Part shown: positions 15,895 through 24,330 of the stretch, in pieces
Numbering within the stretch: position 1 is the stretch's first letter
Layout of the letters: each line of letters starts with the position of its first letter
Assembly (NCBI GenBank): GCA_014238425.1
Contig: JABABD010000001.1
Coordinates: 1-64,000 of the forward strand
DNA length: 64,000 nt
Direction of reading: 5' to 3'
Source: Flavobacteriaceae bacterium
GTDB lineage: Bacteria > Bacteroidota > Bacteroidia > Flavobacteriales > Flavobacteriaceae
The notes under the pieces: model-generated
The model's database searches: none
What the model was told of the DNA's origin: nothing
Seen by the model: only the letters and a program-made list of their open reading frames with translations
Translations under genes and position numbers: made by a program

Positions 15895-17190
15895 CTACAG
15901 TTGTCTTATTTTTTGTTCCATTACTGGGCCGAGTTCGTATGCCGATTCTAAAAGTTCTTCTTTAAATTTCAATGCCATGTCTTCCCTTCCATTGGCTTTA
16001 TATATCTCGGCCATATGATATTGTGTTTCTGGCTCAAATGTTTTGTCCATAATGTTGTTTTCAACAACCTCAAGTGCTTTTTTATACTCACCTATCTTAT
16101 AGTATGCCCAAGCTAACAAGTCATAAGACTGTGGCGTTGGACGTTCTTTTATTTCGTGTTCAGCAATGGTGAAAGCCTCTTCATAACTTTTTAGCTCTTC
16201 CATAAAAATCATGGCATTATGGCTATTGTACATTGCACCATAATCTCGGTTATCAACACTCAACAAATACTGCTGAATATTATTTTCTTTATTCAGTTTG
16301 TCATTCATGAATTCAGCTATCTCTGCTCTTAACAAATAATAATCTGGAGACATATGCTGCTTAATAACGGCATTTAATATTCTTAAAGCTTCTTCAGGAT
16401 TTCGTTCATGAGAGTAGACAATCCATGCAATGCCCTTTTTAGCATAAGCATCATTTGGGCCCAGTGCCAAAGCCTTTAGGTAATGTTCGTAGGAATCTTG
16501 TAATCTGTTAGCATGACCATAAAAGTCGGCCAAATTGGTATAAGACCATTGTTTTAAACTACTAATGTTAGAAGATTCTGCAATGGTCACAGCCTTCTCC
16601 ATATATTTTATGGCAGCATCTAGATTACCTTCATGGTCACTCCATTTAGAAAGTCGTATCAGATAATCGAAATCTGCCATTCCTTTGAATTGTGATAGAT
16701 ACGATTTAGCTTGTACATAGTTCCCTAATTCTAGGTGCACATCAAAAAGCATCTTCCTTGTACTTTCTAGTCTTTCGCCATTAGTTTCTGCTTTTTCTAA
16801 AAGCGCTAATGCATCTTTAAAACGGTGTTGCGAAATGTAATTTCTTGCCAATGTTCTTAAGTAAGATGCATTATTATTGCCTGTTTTATTATTAGCTTCT
16901 ACAAGATTGTTTTCAGCATCTATAAGGTATTGGATATTTCCAGTGGCTCCGAATAATTGAGAATTTGCAGATGCCATTTTTCCTAAATACGGGAATTGAT
17001 TTGGAGTTTTCTGTAGTTTTTCGTTCCAAAAAGCATATTCTTTTTTTGCAGCAGTTTCTGATGTGTTTTCTTTGATATCAAGGTACTTATTGTAATCTTC
17101 AGTATTAGTGATCTGTTGTTTAGGATCTTCGCAACTTGACAATATCAAGAAGAATATCAGTAATGTAAATAAATATGAATTTTGCATCAT
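15895..17190 (-). CDS. TPR-repeat lipoprotein
   Basis: The protein has 431 residues. The signal peptide ends in a lipobox LSSC (about Cys20), and helical tetratricopeptide repeats fill residues 40-420. Clear TPR patterns include AIKYMEKAVTIAE, SYEHYLKALALGPNDAYAKK and YKKALEVVENNI. TPR lipoproteins act as scaffolds in the periplasm or on the outer membrane. It lies 75 bases downstream of the split DUF4331 genes on the same strand, with a terminator-like hairpin between. Co-occurrence with DUF4331 proteins suggests a shared process of unknown nature. Confidence 0.85.
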   Translation of the reverse strand: MMQNSYLFTLLIFFLILSSCEDPKQQITNTEDYNKYLDIKENTSETAAKKEYAFWNEKLQKTPNQFPYLGKMASANSQLFGATGNIQYLIDAENNLVEANNKTGNNNASYLRTLARNYISQHRFKDALALLEKAETNGERLESTRKMLFDVHLELGNYVQAKSYLSQFKGMADFDYLIRLSKWSDHEGNLDAAIKYMEKAVTIAESSNISSLKQWSYTNLADFYGHANRLQDSYEHYLKALALGPNDAYAKKGIAWIVYSHERNPEEALRILNAVIKQHMSPDYYLLRAEIAEFMNDKLNKENNIQQYLLSVDNRDYGAMYNSHNAMIFMEELKSYEEAFTIAEHEIKERPTPQSYDLLAWAYYKIGEYKKALEVVENNIMDKTFEPETQYHMAEIYKANGREDMALKFKEELLESAYELGPVMEQKIRQL

Positions 17191-17215
17191 GAGTTTTTCT
17201 AGAGGTTAATAAAAC

Positions 17216-17243
17216 AAAAAGGGCAAGTTGTTAACTCTTGCCC
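17216..17243 (-). terminator. Rho-independent terminator between DUF4331 and TPR genes
   Basis: On the minus strand, GGGCAAG and CTTGCCC form a 7-bp GC-rich stem around a 9-base loop and are followed by TTTTTG. It lies 22 bases after the stop codon of the DUF4331 C-half gene and 26 bases before the TPR start. It would end or attenuate transcription between them. Confidence 0.7.
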
Positions 17244-17264
17244 ATTATTAGGCTAATCAAAATT

Positions 17265-17825
17265 TTACCAAGGCGATGCTAAGTATGGAAATGACGTAGA
17301 GAACGACTTATCATTACTATCTACATGATCATCAGACAACGTTGGGTTTTCAGTAAAATCCTCGCCTCCGAATATTAGTAGTAACTCAACTGTAATAACA
17401 TCATCAGCTAAAGCACGACCCGTCAATACATTTGTTCCGTCAAAAAAAGTTGTGGTTCCATCAAGTGACACATTCAAAACATCTGTTGCCAAAAGCCCTG
17501 TAAATGCTGCAGAAGTTTGTCCTAAAGCATTCATGTCTCCAGCATCTGTATATGCTGGGCTTAATCCTTCTAAATTAGTTTGAAACATAGATTGAAAAGC
17601 AGTATTCTGTTGAGACGGTATTGTTGTATTGAACATATTCTTACTAGATCCAGAAACAAATACTGTATTTACTGCTGGGCGGCCCATTTGATCTTCCTGA
17701 GCATAGATTCCTGAAAAATCAGGTCCAGTTTCTACTGGTTCATTATCATCATCAATACTACAGCTTATAATTGTAGTGGCAGACACTAATGCTATTGCGA
17801 TTAATTTTATATTATTGAATTTCAT
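17265..17825 (-). CDS. DUF4331-like lipoprotein, C-terminal half
   Basis: The 186-residue exported protein has a lipobox IISC (Cys22). Its body matches the second half of DUF4331 proteins: MGRPAVNTVFV (about 48-58), LTGRALADDVITVELLL, a DHVDSNDK segment and the closing FPYLASP. The first half of the family is encoded by the gene immediately upstream (17854-18507), 28 bases away. Full-length DUF4331 proteins carry both on one chain, so this looks like a gene split into two separately exported polypeptides. The function of the family is unknown. Confidence 0.75.
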   Translation of the reverse strand: MKFNNIKLIAIALVSATTIISCSIDDDNEPVETGPDFSGIYAQEDQMGRPAVNTVFVSGSSKNMFNTTIPSQQNTAFQSMFQTNLEGLSPAYTDAGDMNALGQTSAAFTGLLATDVLNVSLDGTTTFFDGTNVLTGRALADDVITVELLLIFGGEDFTENPTLSDDHVDSNDKSFSTSFPYLASPW

Positions 17826-17853
17826 AAATATGATTTTTAAAAGTTTTTAAAGT

Positions 17854-18507
17854 TTATTGTTTTCTCTTTGATTCTACCCAAGTATTGATGGTACCAGATC
17901 CACCAATCATGGCTTTAGGAACTTCAACAACGATAGACATAACATTAGAGCCTGCAAACGTATCTGCACCTGGATCGTTAAAGCTAGTAGCAGTACCACC
18001 AATAATCGCACTATACTGTGCAAAATCCATGAAGAAAGGGTCATCACGTGGACCTGCGAAAAAGCTCATTCCTGCATTTGTGCTCACAATGGCACTTGCA
18101 CCATAAGTTGTAATATCTACTGATGCTTGAGCAGAAGTCATGGTTAAAACTGTACTGTTCAATCCTGCTACTGCTGGTATCTCTGGTCCAAAAAAATACA
18201 TCTTGCCATCTCTGGCAACCGCCTGAATGACCAAGTCTTCAACATTGTCGCCAGTGGTATCAATATTAACCTCAACCATAACATTTTCATCAAAACTGGC
18301 ATTGGCAGTTGCATCTGGACTTAGCAATCCCTGTACATTTGCTACAAATACAATATTATCTGTGTTTTGCCCTTGAAAGGCATAAAAATCTGTGATATCA
18401 CTTGTACCACCTGTAACAGCTGGGGCATCAATGTGATCCGCAGCTACCATAAAGAATCCAGCAATCGTTAACGCTCCAATTCCTAAAATAATTTTCATTT
18501 TTTTCAT
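17854..18507 (-). CDS. DUF4331-like exported protein, N-terminal half
   Basis: The protein has 217 residues. A signal peptide (about 1-23) is followed by the DUF4331 opening DHIDAPAV and the segment DITDFYAFQ. After it come strand-rich stretches, a FFAGPRDDPFF motif and an ending VEVPKAMIGG. The protein stops where full-length relatives continue into a second half starting near MGRPA, which the next gene downstream supplies. The two are probably co-transcribed and may assemble into one beta-rich structure. No catalytic motif is apparent. Confidence 0.8.
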   Translation of the reverse strand: MKKMKIILGIGALTIAGFFMVAADHIDAPAVTGGTSDITDFYAFQGQNTDNIVFVANVQGLLSPDATANASFDENVMVEVNIDTTGDNVEDLVIQAVARDGKMYFFGPEIPAVAGLNSTVLTMTSAQASVDITTYGASAIVSTNAGMSFFAGPRDDPFFMDFAQYSAIIGGTATSFNDPGADTFAGSNVMSIVVEVPKAMIGGSGTINTWVESKRKQ

Positions 18508-18619
18508 AATACTTGAGATTTTTGTTGTTTATTTTTTAATTCTCACACACACTTACGGAAAAAAGTAGAAAGTGGTTTTATTAAAGTTTTATTAACGTTA
18601 AAACGCACGTGTATTTTGA

Positions 18620-18627
18620 TACCTTTG
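18620..18627 (+). promoter_or_regulatory. Bacteroidota -7 promoter box (TACCTTTG)
   Basis: TACCTTTG fits the TAnnTTTG -7 element of Bacteroidota. It ends only 5 bases before ATG 18633, so transcription would begin at or very near the start codon (leaderless mRNA). It also shows that a possible upstream GTG start at 18609 is wrong. Confidence 0.6.
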
Positions 18628-18632
18628 CACTA

Positions 18633-18932
18633 ATGAAAGCGCCAGACAAGAATTCCATTCAAGCCTTACTAGAACTCAACAAAAAGCGCTTGATGCTTGA
18701 GATCAAGCAGAGTAAGGAGCTAATGCAGTTGCTATCTAAATCCACATCACAAGACCTAAGTGATGAAGAATGGAAAAAAGTAAAAGATCAAATGCTGGAT
18801 ATCTTTAAATCCATACCTGCATTGGCAATTTTCTTGTTACCTGGCGGAGCTTTACTCTTACCATTGGCTATCAAATTGATTCCTCAATTAATGCCATCGT
18901 CTTTTAGTAAGACAGATTTTGATGAGGAGTAA
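18633..18932 (+). CDS. Small LETM1-like protein
   Basis: This protein of 99 residues starts at ATG 18633, chosen over an upstream GTG because the promoter box lies in between. The C-terminal part (SIPALAIFLLPGGALLLPLAIKLIPQLMPSSF) resembles the start of the LETM1 domain of mitochondrial inner-membrane proteins, with a P-x-x-x-x-L-L-P pattern and a following membrane helix. The N-terminal half is charged and helical. Much of a normal LETM1 domain is missing, so this is a minimal version. The J-like protein gene starts 68 bases downstream on the same strand. The function is unknown. Confidence 0.6.
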   Translation: MKAPDKNSIQALLELNKKRLMLEIKQSKELMQLLSKSTSQDLSDEEWKKVKDQMLDIFKSIPALAIFLLPGGALLLPLAIKLIPQLMPSSFSKTDFDEE

Positions 18933-19000
18933 AAATAATATTGCCTGTAACAAAATCTAACTTCTGGTCACTAATAGATAATTCTCTTAATCATAAGACT

Positions 19001-19435
19001 ATGAAAGATTATTACAGCATATTAGGTGTATCACCTGATGTAGATTCAGAAACCATTAAAATTGTGTTTCGTGAGAAAGTTGCAATTCTTCATCCTGAAA
19101 AGAACAAGGCAGATGATGCTAAAGAAATGTTTGCCGATCTGATTGAAGCTTATGAAATCTTATCAAAACCTGAAAAACGGAAAGCGTATGATACTTTAGT
19201 AAAAGAAAAAACGTCGAATGTTCCTGTTGTTATAGAACCGGAAGTGAAAGAAGATTTTAAGGAATATGAGAAAGAAGCTAAAGAAACCTCAAGAAAGTAT
19301 AAAGATTACGCTTTTGATGATTTTCTAGCTTTAGAGTTATTTGTAGGTATGGACATTCTAGGCAGCTTATTTGATGGGTCTGATCTGTTTGACGATGCGG
19401 GAGATTTATTGGGTGATATCTTCGATATATTTTAA
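19001..19435 (+). CDS. J-domain-like protein with HPE in place of HPD
   Basis: The protein has 144 residues counted from ATG 19001. An in-frame TTG at 18941 would add 20 residues unlike any J domain. Residues 1-65 follow the DnaJ fold (DYYSILGVSPDVDSETIK, FADLIEAYEILSKPEKRKAY). The invariant HPD that stimulates DnaK is HPE here (LHPEKNK, about residues 31-36), so this is a J-like protein that may not activate Hsp70. The C-terminus is acidic and rich in Asp and Phe. It is convergent with the DUF5606 gene across a shared terminator. Confidence 0.8.
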   Translation: MKDYYSILGVSPDVDSETIKIVFREKVAILHPEKNKADDAKEMFADLIEAYEILSKPEKRKAYDTLVKEKTSNVPVVIEPEVKEDFKEYEKEAKETSRKYKDYAFDDFLALELFVGMDILGSLFDGSDLFDDAGDLLGDIFDIF

Positions 19436-19436
19436 T

Positions 19437-19466
19437 AAAAAATCCAGACGGTATAATCTGGATTTT
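19437..19466. terminator. Bidirectional rho-independent terminator
   Basis: AAAATCCAGA and TCTGGATTTT form a stem around an 8-base loop, with A- and T-runs on the two sides. It lies between the convergent J-like gene (ends 19435) and the DUF5606 gene (ends 19471) and can serve both. Confidence 0.75.
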
Positions 19467-19470
19467 AGTT

Positions 19471-19884
19471 TTATTCTTCTTCTTCAGAGCTGGATTCTTC
19501 TAAATCCAATAATTCGTTTTTCTGTAGTAAGTTATACCATTGTATAATTTTCTTAATATCACTAGGATACACGCGATCTTCATCATAATCTGGTAGCACC
19601 TCAAAGAAGTATTCTTCTAGTTTGTCTTTGCCTTCTTTATGTCCAATCGAAGTCGTTTTACCATCTTCCTTGTCTTTTATTTTCTTGAACACTTCGCGAA
19701 GTGGTAATTCTTGAGTTAAGGTATAAATAGCAATTTCACTTAAGATGCTCACGTTATGTTGTATACCAACAGAAATACGTTTACCATCAAGTAATGATTC
19801 TGCTAAGAACCCAGATCTTGTTTGTGCTTGTACTTTGTACAATCCTGGTCTTCCAGACACTGATAATATTTTATCTAAACCCAT
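19471..19884 (-). CDS. DUF5606 domain-containing protein
   Basis: The cytoplasmic protein of 137 residues has the conserved DUF5606 N-terminus (LDKILSVSGRPGLYKVQAQT) and a helix-rich second half ending in an acidic Glu/Ser tail. The family occurs throughout Bacteroidota, usually beside def and ruvX as here. The def gene is 54 bases upstream on the same strand. The function is unknown, but conserved linkage to peptide deformylase suggests a housekeeping role. Confidence 0.85.
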   Translation of the reverse strand: MGLDKILSVSGRPGLYKVQAQTRSGFLAESLLDGKRISVGIQHNVSILSEIAIYTLTQELPLREVFKKIKDKEDGKTTSIGHKEGKDKLEEYFFEVLPDYDEDRVYPSDIKKIIQWYNLLQKNELLDLEESSSEEEE

Positions 19885-19938
19885 AAACTAAAATTAAAGT
19901 CGGCAAATATCTTTGGTTTGCCTTTATAATCAAAATAT

Positions 19939-20529
19939 TTAACGCTTCTTTTTCATTTCAGGAAAACGCATGCGGTAATCTACATCGATTTTCCCTTTTG
20001 AAATGTTAGATAACTTACTTTTTATTAAACGCTTCTTGAAGCTCGATAGTTTGTCGGTAAACAAAACACCTTCAATATGGTCATACTCATGCTGAATGAT
20101 TCTAGCAGCTAGACCACTAAAAGATTTTGTCTGCTTCTTGAAATCTTCATCGTAGAACTCAATTGTAATGTTTGGCTTTCTAAACACATCTTCACGAACA
20201 TCAGGAATGCTCAAACAGCCTTCATTAAACGGCCATTCGTCTCCTTCTTCATCCAATATTTTAGCATTGATAAATGTTTGTCTGAAATCTTTTAGGAATG
20301 CTCTTTCTTCGTCTTCTAACACATCATCTTCAGCAAATGGTGAGGCATCTACCAAAAAAATACGTATCGGGAGTCCTATTTGCGGTGCCGCTAATCCTAC
20401 GCCAAAAGCTCCATACATCGTTTCATACATGTTTTCAAGCAGGTCTTTTAACTTAGGATAGTCTTTATCTATATCTATTGCTTTTTTTCTGAGTACTGGA
20501 GTGCCGTAGGCTACTATTGGTAATATCAT
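19939..20529 (-). CDS. def: Peptide deformylase
   Basis: This enzyme removes the formyl group from the N-terminal methionine of nascent proteins. All three family motifs are present in 196 residues: GVGLAAPQ (43-50), EGCLSIP (Cys105 is a metal ligand) and HEYDH (His147, Glu148, His151). Length and motif spacing are normal for a type-I enzyme. An insertion of about ten acidic residues near 66-78 is common in flavobacterial forms. The start codon is 2 bases after the ruvX stop, so the genes are co-transcribed. Confidence 0.97.
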   Translation of the reverse strand: MILPIVAYGTPVLRKKAIDIDKDYPKLKDLLENMYETMYGAFGVGLAAPQIGLPIRIFLVDASPFAEDDVLEDEERAFLKDFRQTFINAKILDEEGDEWPFNEGCLSIPDVREDVFRKPNITIEFYDEDFKKQTKSFSGLAARIIQHEYDHIEGVLFTDKLSSFKKRLIKSKLSNISKGKIDVDYRMRFPEMKKKR

Positions 20530-20531
20530 GT

Positions 20532-20942
20532 TTATTTATTGTATAGGTAACTCTGTAAGATAATAGTCGCGCTAATCTCATCGACTAGACCTTTATCTCG
20601 TCTTTTTTTCTTTCCTAACCCGCTATCAATCATAGTCTGAAATGCCATTTTAGAAGTGAATCTCTCATCCATGCGTTCAACGGGTATACTAGGAATCTCT
20701 TTTTTTAACGTTTCAATAAAAGGTAGAATATGAGCTTCGCTTTCTGAAACTTCATTATTCATTTGCTTAGGTTCACCCAAAACAAACAATTCTACGGTTT
20801 CCTCATTTATATACTTTTTCAAAAAACTCATCAACTCACCTGTAGCTACGGTCGTCAATCCGGAAGCAATAATCTGAAGTTCATCAGTTACTGCAATTCC
20901 AGTGCGTTTTTGTCCATAATCTATTGCTAAAATGCGCGCCAT
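20532..20942 (-). CDS. ruvX: Holliday-junction resolvase-like protein RuvX/YqgF
   Basis: The 136-residue protein of the YqgF/RuvX family has an RNase H-like nuclease fold and is implicated in 16S pre-rRNA end processing and recombination. It opens with the DYGxKRxGxAxxD motif (ILAIDYGQKRTGIAVTDE), continues with LGEPKQMNNEVSE, and ends with VDEISATIILQSYL. The conserved DERFTSKMA segment is also present. It is the first gene of ruvX-def-DUF5606 and is divergent from dapD. Confidence 0.95.
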   Translation of the reverse strand: MARILAIDYGQKRTGIAVTDELQIIASGLTTVATGELMSFLKKYINEETVELFVLGEPKQMNNEVSESEAHILPFIETLKKEIPSIPVERMDERFTSKMAFQTMIDSGLGKKKRRDKGLVDEISATIILQSYLYNK

Positions 20943-20955
20943 TTTGAATTTTCAG

Positions 20956-20963
20956 CAAAAATA
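20956..20963 (-). promoter_or_regulatory. -7 promoter box for ruvX-def-DUF5606
   Basis: On the minus strand this reads TATTTTTG and fits the TAnnTTTG element. It ends 13 bases before the ruvX ATG. No clean -33 TTTG at standard spacing was identified. Confidence 0.5.
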
Positions 20964-21016
20964 CCATTTATATCATAACTCCTGTAAATATTGTGCCAAT
21001 ATTAAGATGAAGCCAT

Positions 21017-21024
21017 TATCTTTG
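21017..21024 (+). promoter_or_regulatory. -7 promoter box for dapD
   Basis: TATCTTTG fits the TAnnTTTG element and ends 19 bases before the dapD ATG. Together with the box at 20956 it defines a divergent promoter region of about 100 bases. Confidence 0.55.
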
Positions 21025-21043
21025 CTCAAAATTTTAAACTTTT

Positions 21044-21859
21044 ATGACACAATTACAGAATATCATTGAAGATGCGTGGGATAACCGCGAATTACTCAAG
21101 GAAGAGCTTACGCAGAATGCCATAAGAGAAGTTGTTGAGCTTTTGGATCAAGGCACACTGCGTGTTGCAGAACCTACCGCCGATGGCTGGCAGGTAAATG
21201 AATGGATAAAGAAAGCTGTAGTACTATACTTTCCAATACAGAAAATGGAAACTTTTGAAGTCGGTATTTTCGAATATCATGACAAGATTCCGTTAAAAAA
21301 GAATTACGCAGACAAAGGAATTCGCGTGGTACCTCATGCCGTAGCACGTCACGGTTCTTATATCTCTACAGGCACGATTTTAATGCCAAGTTATGTAAAT
21401 ATTGGCGCGTATGTAGATGAAGGCACTATGGTAGACACATGGGCAACTGTTGGTAGTTGTGCTCAAATAGGTAAGAATGTACATCTCTCAGGTGGTGTTG
21501 GCATTGGTGGTGTTTTAGAACCACTGCAGGCTGCACCTGTTATTATTGAAGACGGTGCTTTTATAGGATCGCGTTGTATTGTAGTTGAAGGGGTTCGTGT
21601 AGAAAAAGAAGCCGTATTAGGTGCTAATGTTGTCTTGACTATGAGCACAAAAATTATCGATGTTACCGGAGATGCTCCTGTAGAAACAAAAGGCGTTGTG
21701 CCAGCTAGGTCCGTTGTTATTCCTGGTAGTTACACCAAGAAATTTGATGCTGGAGAATATCAAGTACCTTGTGCGTTGATCATTGGGAAACGTAAAGAAA
21801 GCACCAATAAAAAAACGTCGCTTAATGATGCCCTTCGAGAGTATGATGTGGCAGTATAG
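21044..21859 (+). CDS. dapD: Tetrahydrodipicolinate N-succinyltransferase
   Basis: The enzyme catalyses transfer of succinyl from succinyl-CoA to tetrahydrodipicolinate in the succinylase branch of lysine/diaminopimelate synthesis. The 271-residue protein has the N-terminal helical domain, then the left-handed beta-helix of hexapeptide repeats. The signature stretch is GVGIGGVLEPLQAAPVIIED, followed by GAFIGSRCIVVEG. Length is normal for DapD. lysA, the last enzyme of the pathway, is encoded at 50386 in the same window but in a separate unit. Confidence 0.97.
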   Translation: MTQLQNIIEDAWDNRELLKEELTQNAIREVVELLDQGTLRVAEPTADGWQVNEWIKKAVVLYFPIQKMETFEVGIFEYHDKIPLKKNYADKGIRVVPHAVARHGSYISTGTILMPSYVNIGAYVDEGTMVDTWATVGSCAQIGKNVHLSGGVGIGGVLEPLQAAPVIIEDGAFIGSRCIVVEGVRVEKEAVLGANVVLTMSTKIIDVTGDAPVETKGVVPARSVVIPGSYTKKFDAGEYQVPCALIIGKRKESTNKKTSLNDALREYDVAV

Positions 21860-21909
21860 ATAGTTGCCAGATACAAGCCAGTAACCACAAAAATAAATAG
21901 CATTTCATT

Positions 21910-22347
21910 GTGAAAATCCTTAAATTTTTTTTAGTCCTTCTAATTCTAAATGCTTGCGCTGGAAGCAAATTCACTAAAAATAATACCTCTTATATAGGAG
22001 AATGGAACGGTATAGACAATTGGAATAACAAAGGAGATATTAAACTTAATAGCAATGGTTATGCCTCCCTATCGATTAATGGTGAAAACTTAGGTGGTGA
22101 TAATTTCATTGTTGAAGGCATACCTTCAGAATTAAAATATGTAATTGACTACAATAAAAAACCAGTTTGGATTGACTTTATTCTTTATGAAAAAGGTAAT
22201 AACATTGAACAAGGACGATTAAGAGGTATCGTTGAATTTATAGATGATAAAAAAATTCGTTTGCTGTTAAACTCAAATGAAGAACGTTATTTGAATTTTG
22301 ATAAGTCACTCGATAAACATATTATTACATTAACGAAGAAACAATAA
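21910..22347 (+). CDS. Small lipoprotein of unknown function
   Basis: The 145-residue protein uses GTG at 21910 as start. The lipobox is ILNAC (about Cys16), and a strand-rich domain follows (SYIGEWNGIDNWNNKGDIKL, ASLSINGENLGG). The fold looks like a small beta-barrel or lipocalin-like module, but I do not recognise the family. It stands between dapD and the glycosyltransferase locus on the same strand. The GT9 gene starts 34 bases downstream. Confidence 0.65.
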   Translation: MKILKFFLVLLILNACAGSKFTKNNTSYIGEWNGIDNWNNKGDIKLNSNGYASLSINGENLGGDNFIVEGIPSELKYVIDYNKKPVWIDFILYEKGNNIEQGRLRGIVEFIDDKKIRLLLNSNEERYLNFDKSLDKHIITLTKKQ

Positions 22348-22381
22348 CGATTGAATATTTCAATTCTTTAAAACAGCTGTA

Positions 22382-23437
22382 TTGAAAATATTAATCATAC
22401 AACAAAAAATGATTGGTGATGTGCTTACAAGCAGTATTTTGTTTGAAGCACTCAAAGACAATTACCCAAAATTTGAATTGCATTATGCCATTAACTCGCA
22501 TACATTTCAAGTAGTTGAGAATCATCCTCATATTGATAAATTTATCTTTATCACACCAGAAATGGAAGAGCGTAAATCTAAATTCTACACTTTTCTGAAA
22601 TCTATAAAAAAAGAAAAATACGATGTGGTAGTAGATGTTTACTCAAAATTGAGTAGCAATCTTATCACCAAGTTTTCTGGCGCCCAAACCAAGATTTCTA
22701 AATACAAACATTATACAGCTCCAATTTACACACATACCTTCAAGGAAGCGAAAACAGCTAATACCAATGCTGGCTTGGCTATTGAAAACAGACTTCAACT
22801 TTTAGAACCTTTAAAGGTTCACAAAAAGATTTATAAGCCGAAAATTTATCTCACCGACAAAGAAATTGAATCAGCTAGACAAAGGCTCATTACTGCTCGA
22901 ATAGATTTAGAGAAACCAATATATATGATAGGTGTTCTCGGTAGTGGAGAAAACAAGACCTATCCATTACCACACATGGCAGATCTCATAGATGCTATTG
23001 TTGAGGAGACCAATGGCCAAATTCTATTCAATTATATTCCTAAACAAGCCACTGAGGCTAATATCGTTTATAATTTCTGTAAAAAAGAGACCAAAAATAA
23101 CATCTATTTTAATGTGTTTGAAAAAGGTTTACGAGAATTCTTCAGTATTACAAAACATTGTACAGCACTCATTGGCAATGAAGGTGGTGCCACTAATATG
23201 GCAAAAGCTTTAGATATACCAACCTTTACCATTTTCTCGCCTTGGATCATGAAAGAGGCATGGAATATGTTTGATGATGGTAAAGCAAATGTATCTATTC
23301 ATTTAAAAGACGTGAAGCCAGAATTGTATGAAGGAAAATCATTAAAGACCATGAAAAATGACGTGTTCTCTCTATATGAGGCATTTCCACCAGAATTTAT
23401 AATCCCGAAACTGAAAGATTATTTGAAACAGTTTTAG
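22382..23437 (+). CDS. Glycosyltransferase family 9 (ADP-heptose:LPS heptosyltransferase-like)
   Basis: The 351-residue GT-B enzyme is predicted to add a heptose or related sugar to the lipopolysaccharide inner core. The N-terminus KILIIQQKMIGDVLTSSI is the family's opening Rossmann strand and phosphate loop. GVLGSGENKTYPLPHMADLI and ALIGNEGGATNMAKALDIPT are the donor-binding motifs of GT9. The start is TTG at 22382, accepted because the family begins precisely at this strand. It opens a run of eight glycan genes. Confidence 0.9.
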   Translation: MKILIIQQKMIGDVLTSSILFEALKDNYPKFELHYAINSHTFQVVENHPHIDKFIFITPEMEERKSKFYTFLKSIKKEKYDVVVDVYSKLSSNLITKFSGAQTKISKYKHYTAPIYTHTFKEAKTANTNAGLAIENRLQLLEPLKVHKKIYKPKIYLTDKEIESARQRLITARIDLEKPIYMIGVLGSGENKTYPLPHMADLIDAIVEETNGQILFNYIPKQATEANIVYNFCKKETKNNIYFNVFEKGLREFFSITKHCTALIGNEGGATNMAKALDIPTFTIFSPWIMKEAWNMFDDGKANVSIHLKDVKPELYEGKSLKTMKNDVFSLYEAFPPEFIIPKLKDYLKQF

Positions 23438-23438
23438 A

Positions 23439-24257
23439 TTATTTCTTTTCAACCCCAAAGTCAGTCCACACTTTTTTATCATTTTTAGTGGCTTCACGAA
23501 TCTTTAGATTAGCCGCAATCATTTCAGGTTTCACATAACCTCTTGCATGATCCAAGTGCACACAAATCGCACTATATCGAATCTGTTTAGATCTAATTCC
23601 TATATTGAACATACGCTCTCCCAATTCTCTGTCCTCACCGCCATATTGCATACGCTCATCAAAACCGTTAACAGCTAAAAGATCTTTCTTCCATCCAGAA
23701 GCGTTATGACCATTCCAAGTCGCGCCAGTTAGGGTTAGTAAATTTAAAATCTTGGATTTTAAGGATCCAGAAGTAATCTTATTATTCTTAAAAGAAGATG
23801 TAAGACCATTGATTTTTAACCAATTAATGTCAAAACAATGTTGATTCTTAATATCTTCTTCAGAAATGAGTTCTGAAATGTTCATAGGCAATTTGAAGTA
23901 CCCTGCAGACAAGAAAAACCCGACTTCTCTATGCTTCATGTGTGTTTCCACAAAATCTTTGCGTGCTACACAATCGCCATCTGTAAAAATCAAATAGTCA
24001 GATTTTGATGCCTGAACAGCTTTATTGAGAATGATTGTTTTCTGAAAACCGTTATCTTCATGCCAGACATGTTCTATATGTTTTCCAATTTTTAATCTGA
24101 AAGCATCAATAAGCAATTTTGTTTCTTTATCAGAGCCATCATCTGCAATGACTATCTCAAAATCTGTCTCTGTCTGGCACTCATAACTCCAAAGCACTTT
24201 TTCTAACCATTTAGGATGATTATAGGTACTTATTATTATCGATGCCTTGATGCTCAT
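23439..24257 (-). CDS. Glycosyltransferase family 2
   Basis: This GT-A fold enzyme has 272 residues from ATG 24257. An in-frame TTG nine bases upstream overlaps the promoter box. The N-terminal segment ASIIISTYNHPKWLEKVLWS and IVIADDGSD are typical of GT2, and FTDGDCVARKDF holds the DxD-like metal site. The C-terminal GWKKDLLAVNGFDERMQYGG and EDRELGERM match the galactosyltransferase-type end used by chondroitin/capsule polymerases. The gene is convergent with the GT9 gene, with one base between stops. It probably acts in LPS core or surface glycan assembly. Confidence 0.9.
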   Translation of the reverse strand: MSIKASIIISTYNHPKWLEKVLWSYECQTETDFEIVIADDGSDKETKLLIDAFRLKIGKHIEHVWHEDNGFQKTIILNKAVQASKSDYLIFTDGDCVARKDFVETHMKHREVGFFLSAGYFKLPMNISELISEEDIKNQHCFDINWLKINGLTSSFKNNKITSGSLKSKILNLLTLTGATWNGHNASGWKKDLLAVNGFDERMQYGGEDRELGERMFNIGIRSKQIRYSAICVHLDHARGYVKPEMIAANLKIREATKNDKKVWTDFGVEKK

Positions 24258-24263
24258 TTGAAA

Positions 24264-24271
24264 CAAAAATA
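24264..24271 (-). promoter_or_regulatory. -7 promoter box at a GT2 gene (possible leaderless start)
   Basis: TATTTTTG on the minus strand fits TAnnTTTG and ends 6 bases before the ATG at 24257. Transcription would start at or near the start codon. Confidence 0.55.
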
Positions 24272-24330
24272 GTTATTTTTACCGACCGGTATCTTTTCTT
24301 ATAAAAGACTTTTTTAAACTCGGGACTTAC

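Noticed and set aside
18941..19000. TTG start giving a 20-residue extension of the J-like protein
   Set aside because: The J domain begins at the ATG at 19001. The extension has no J-domain or signal-peptide character.
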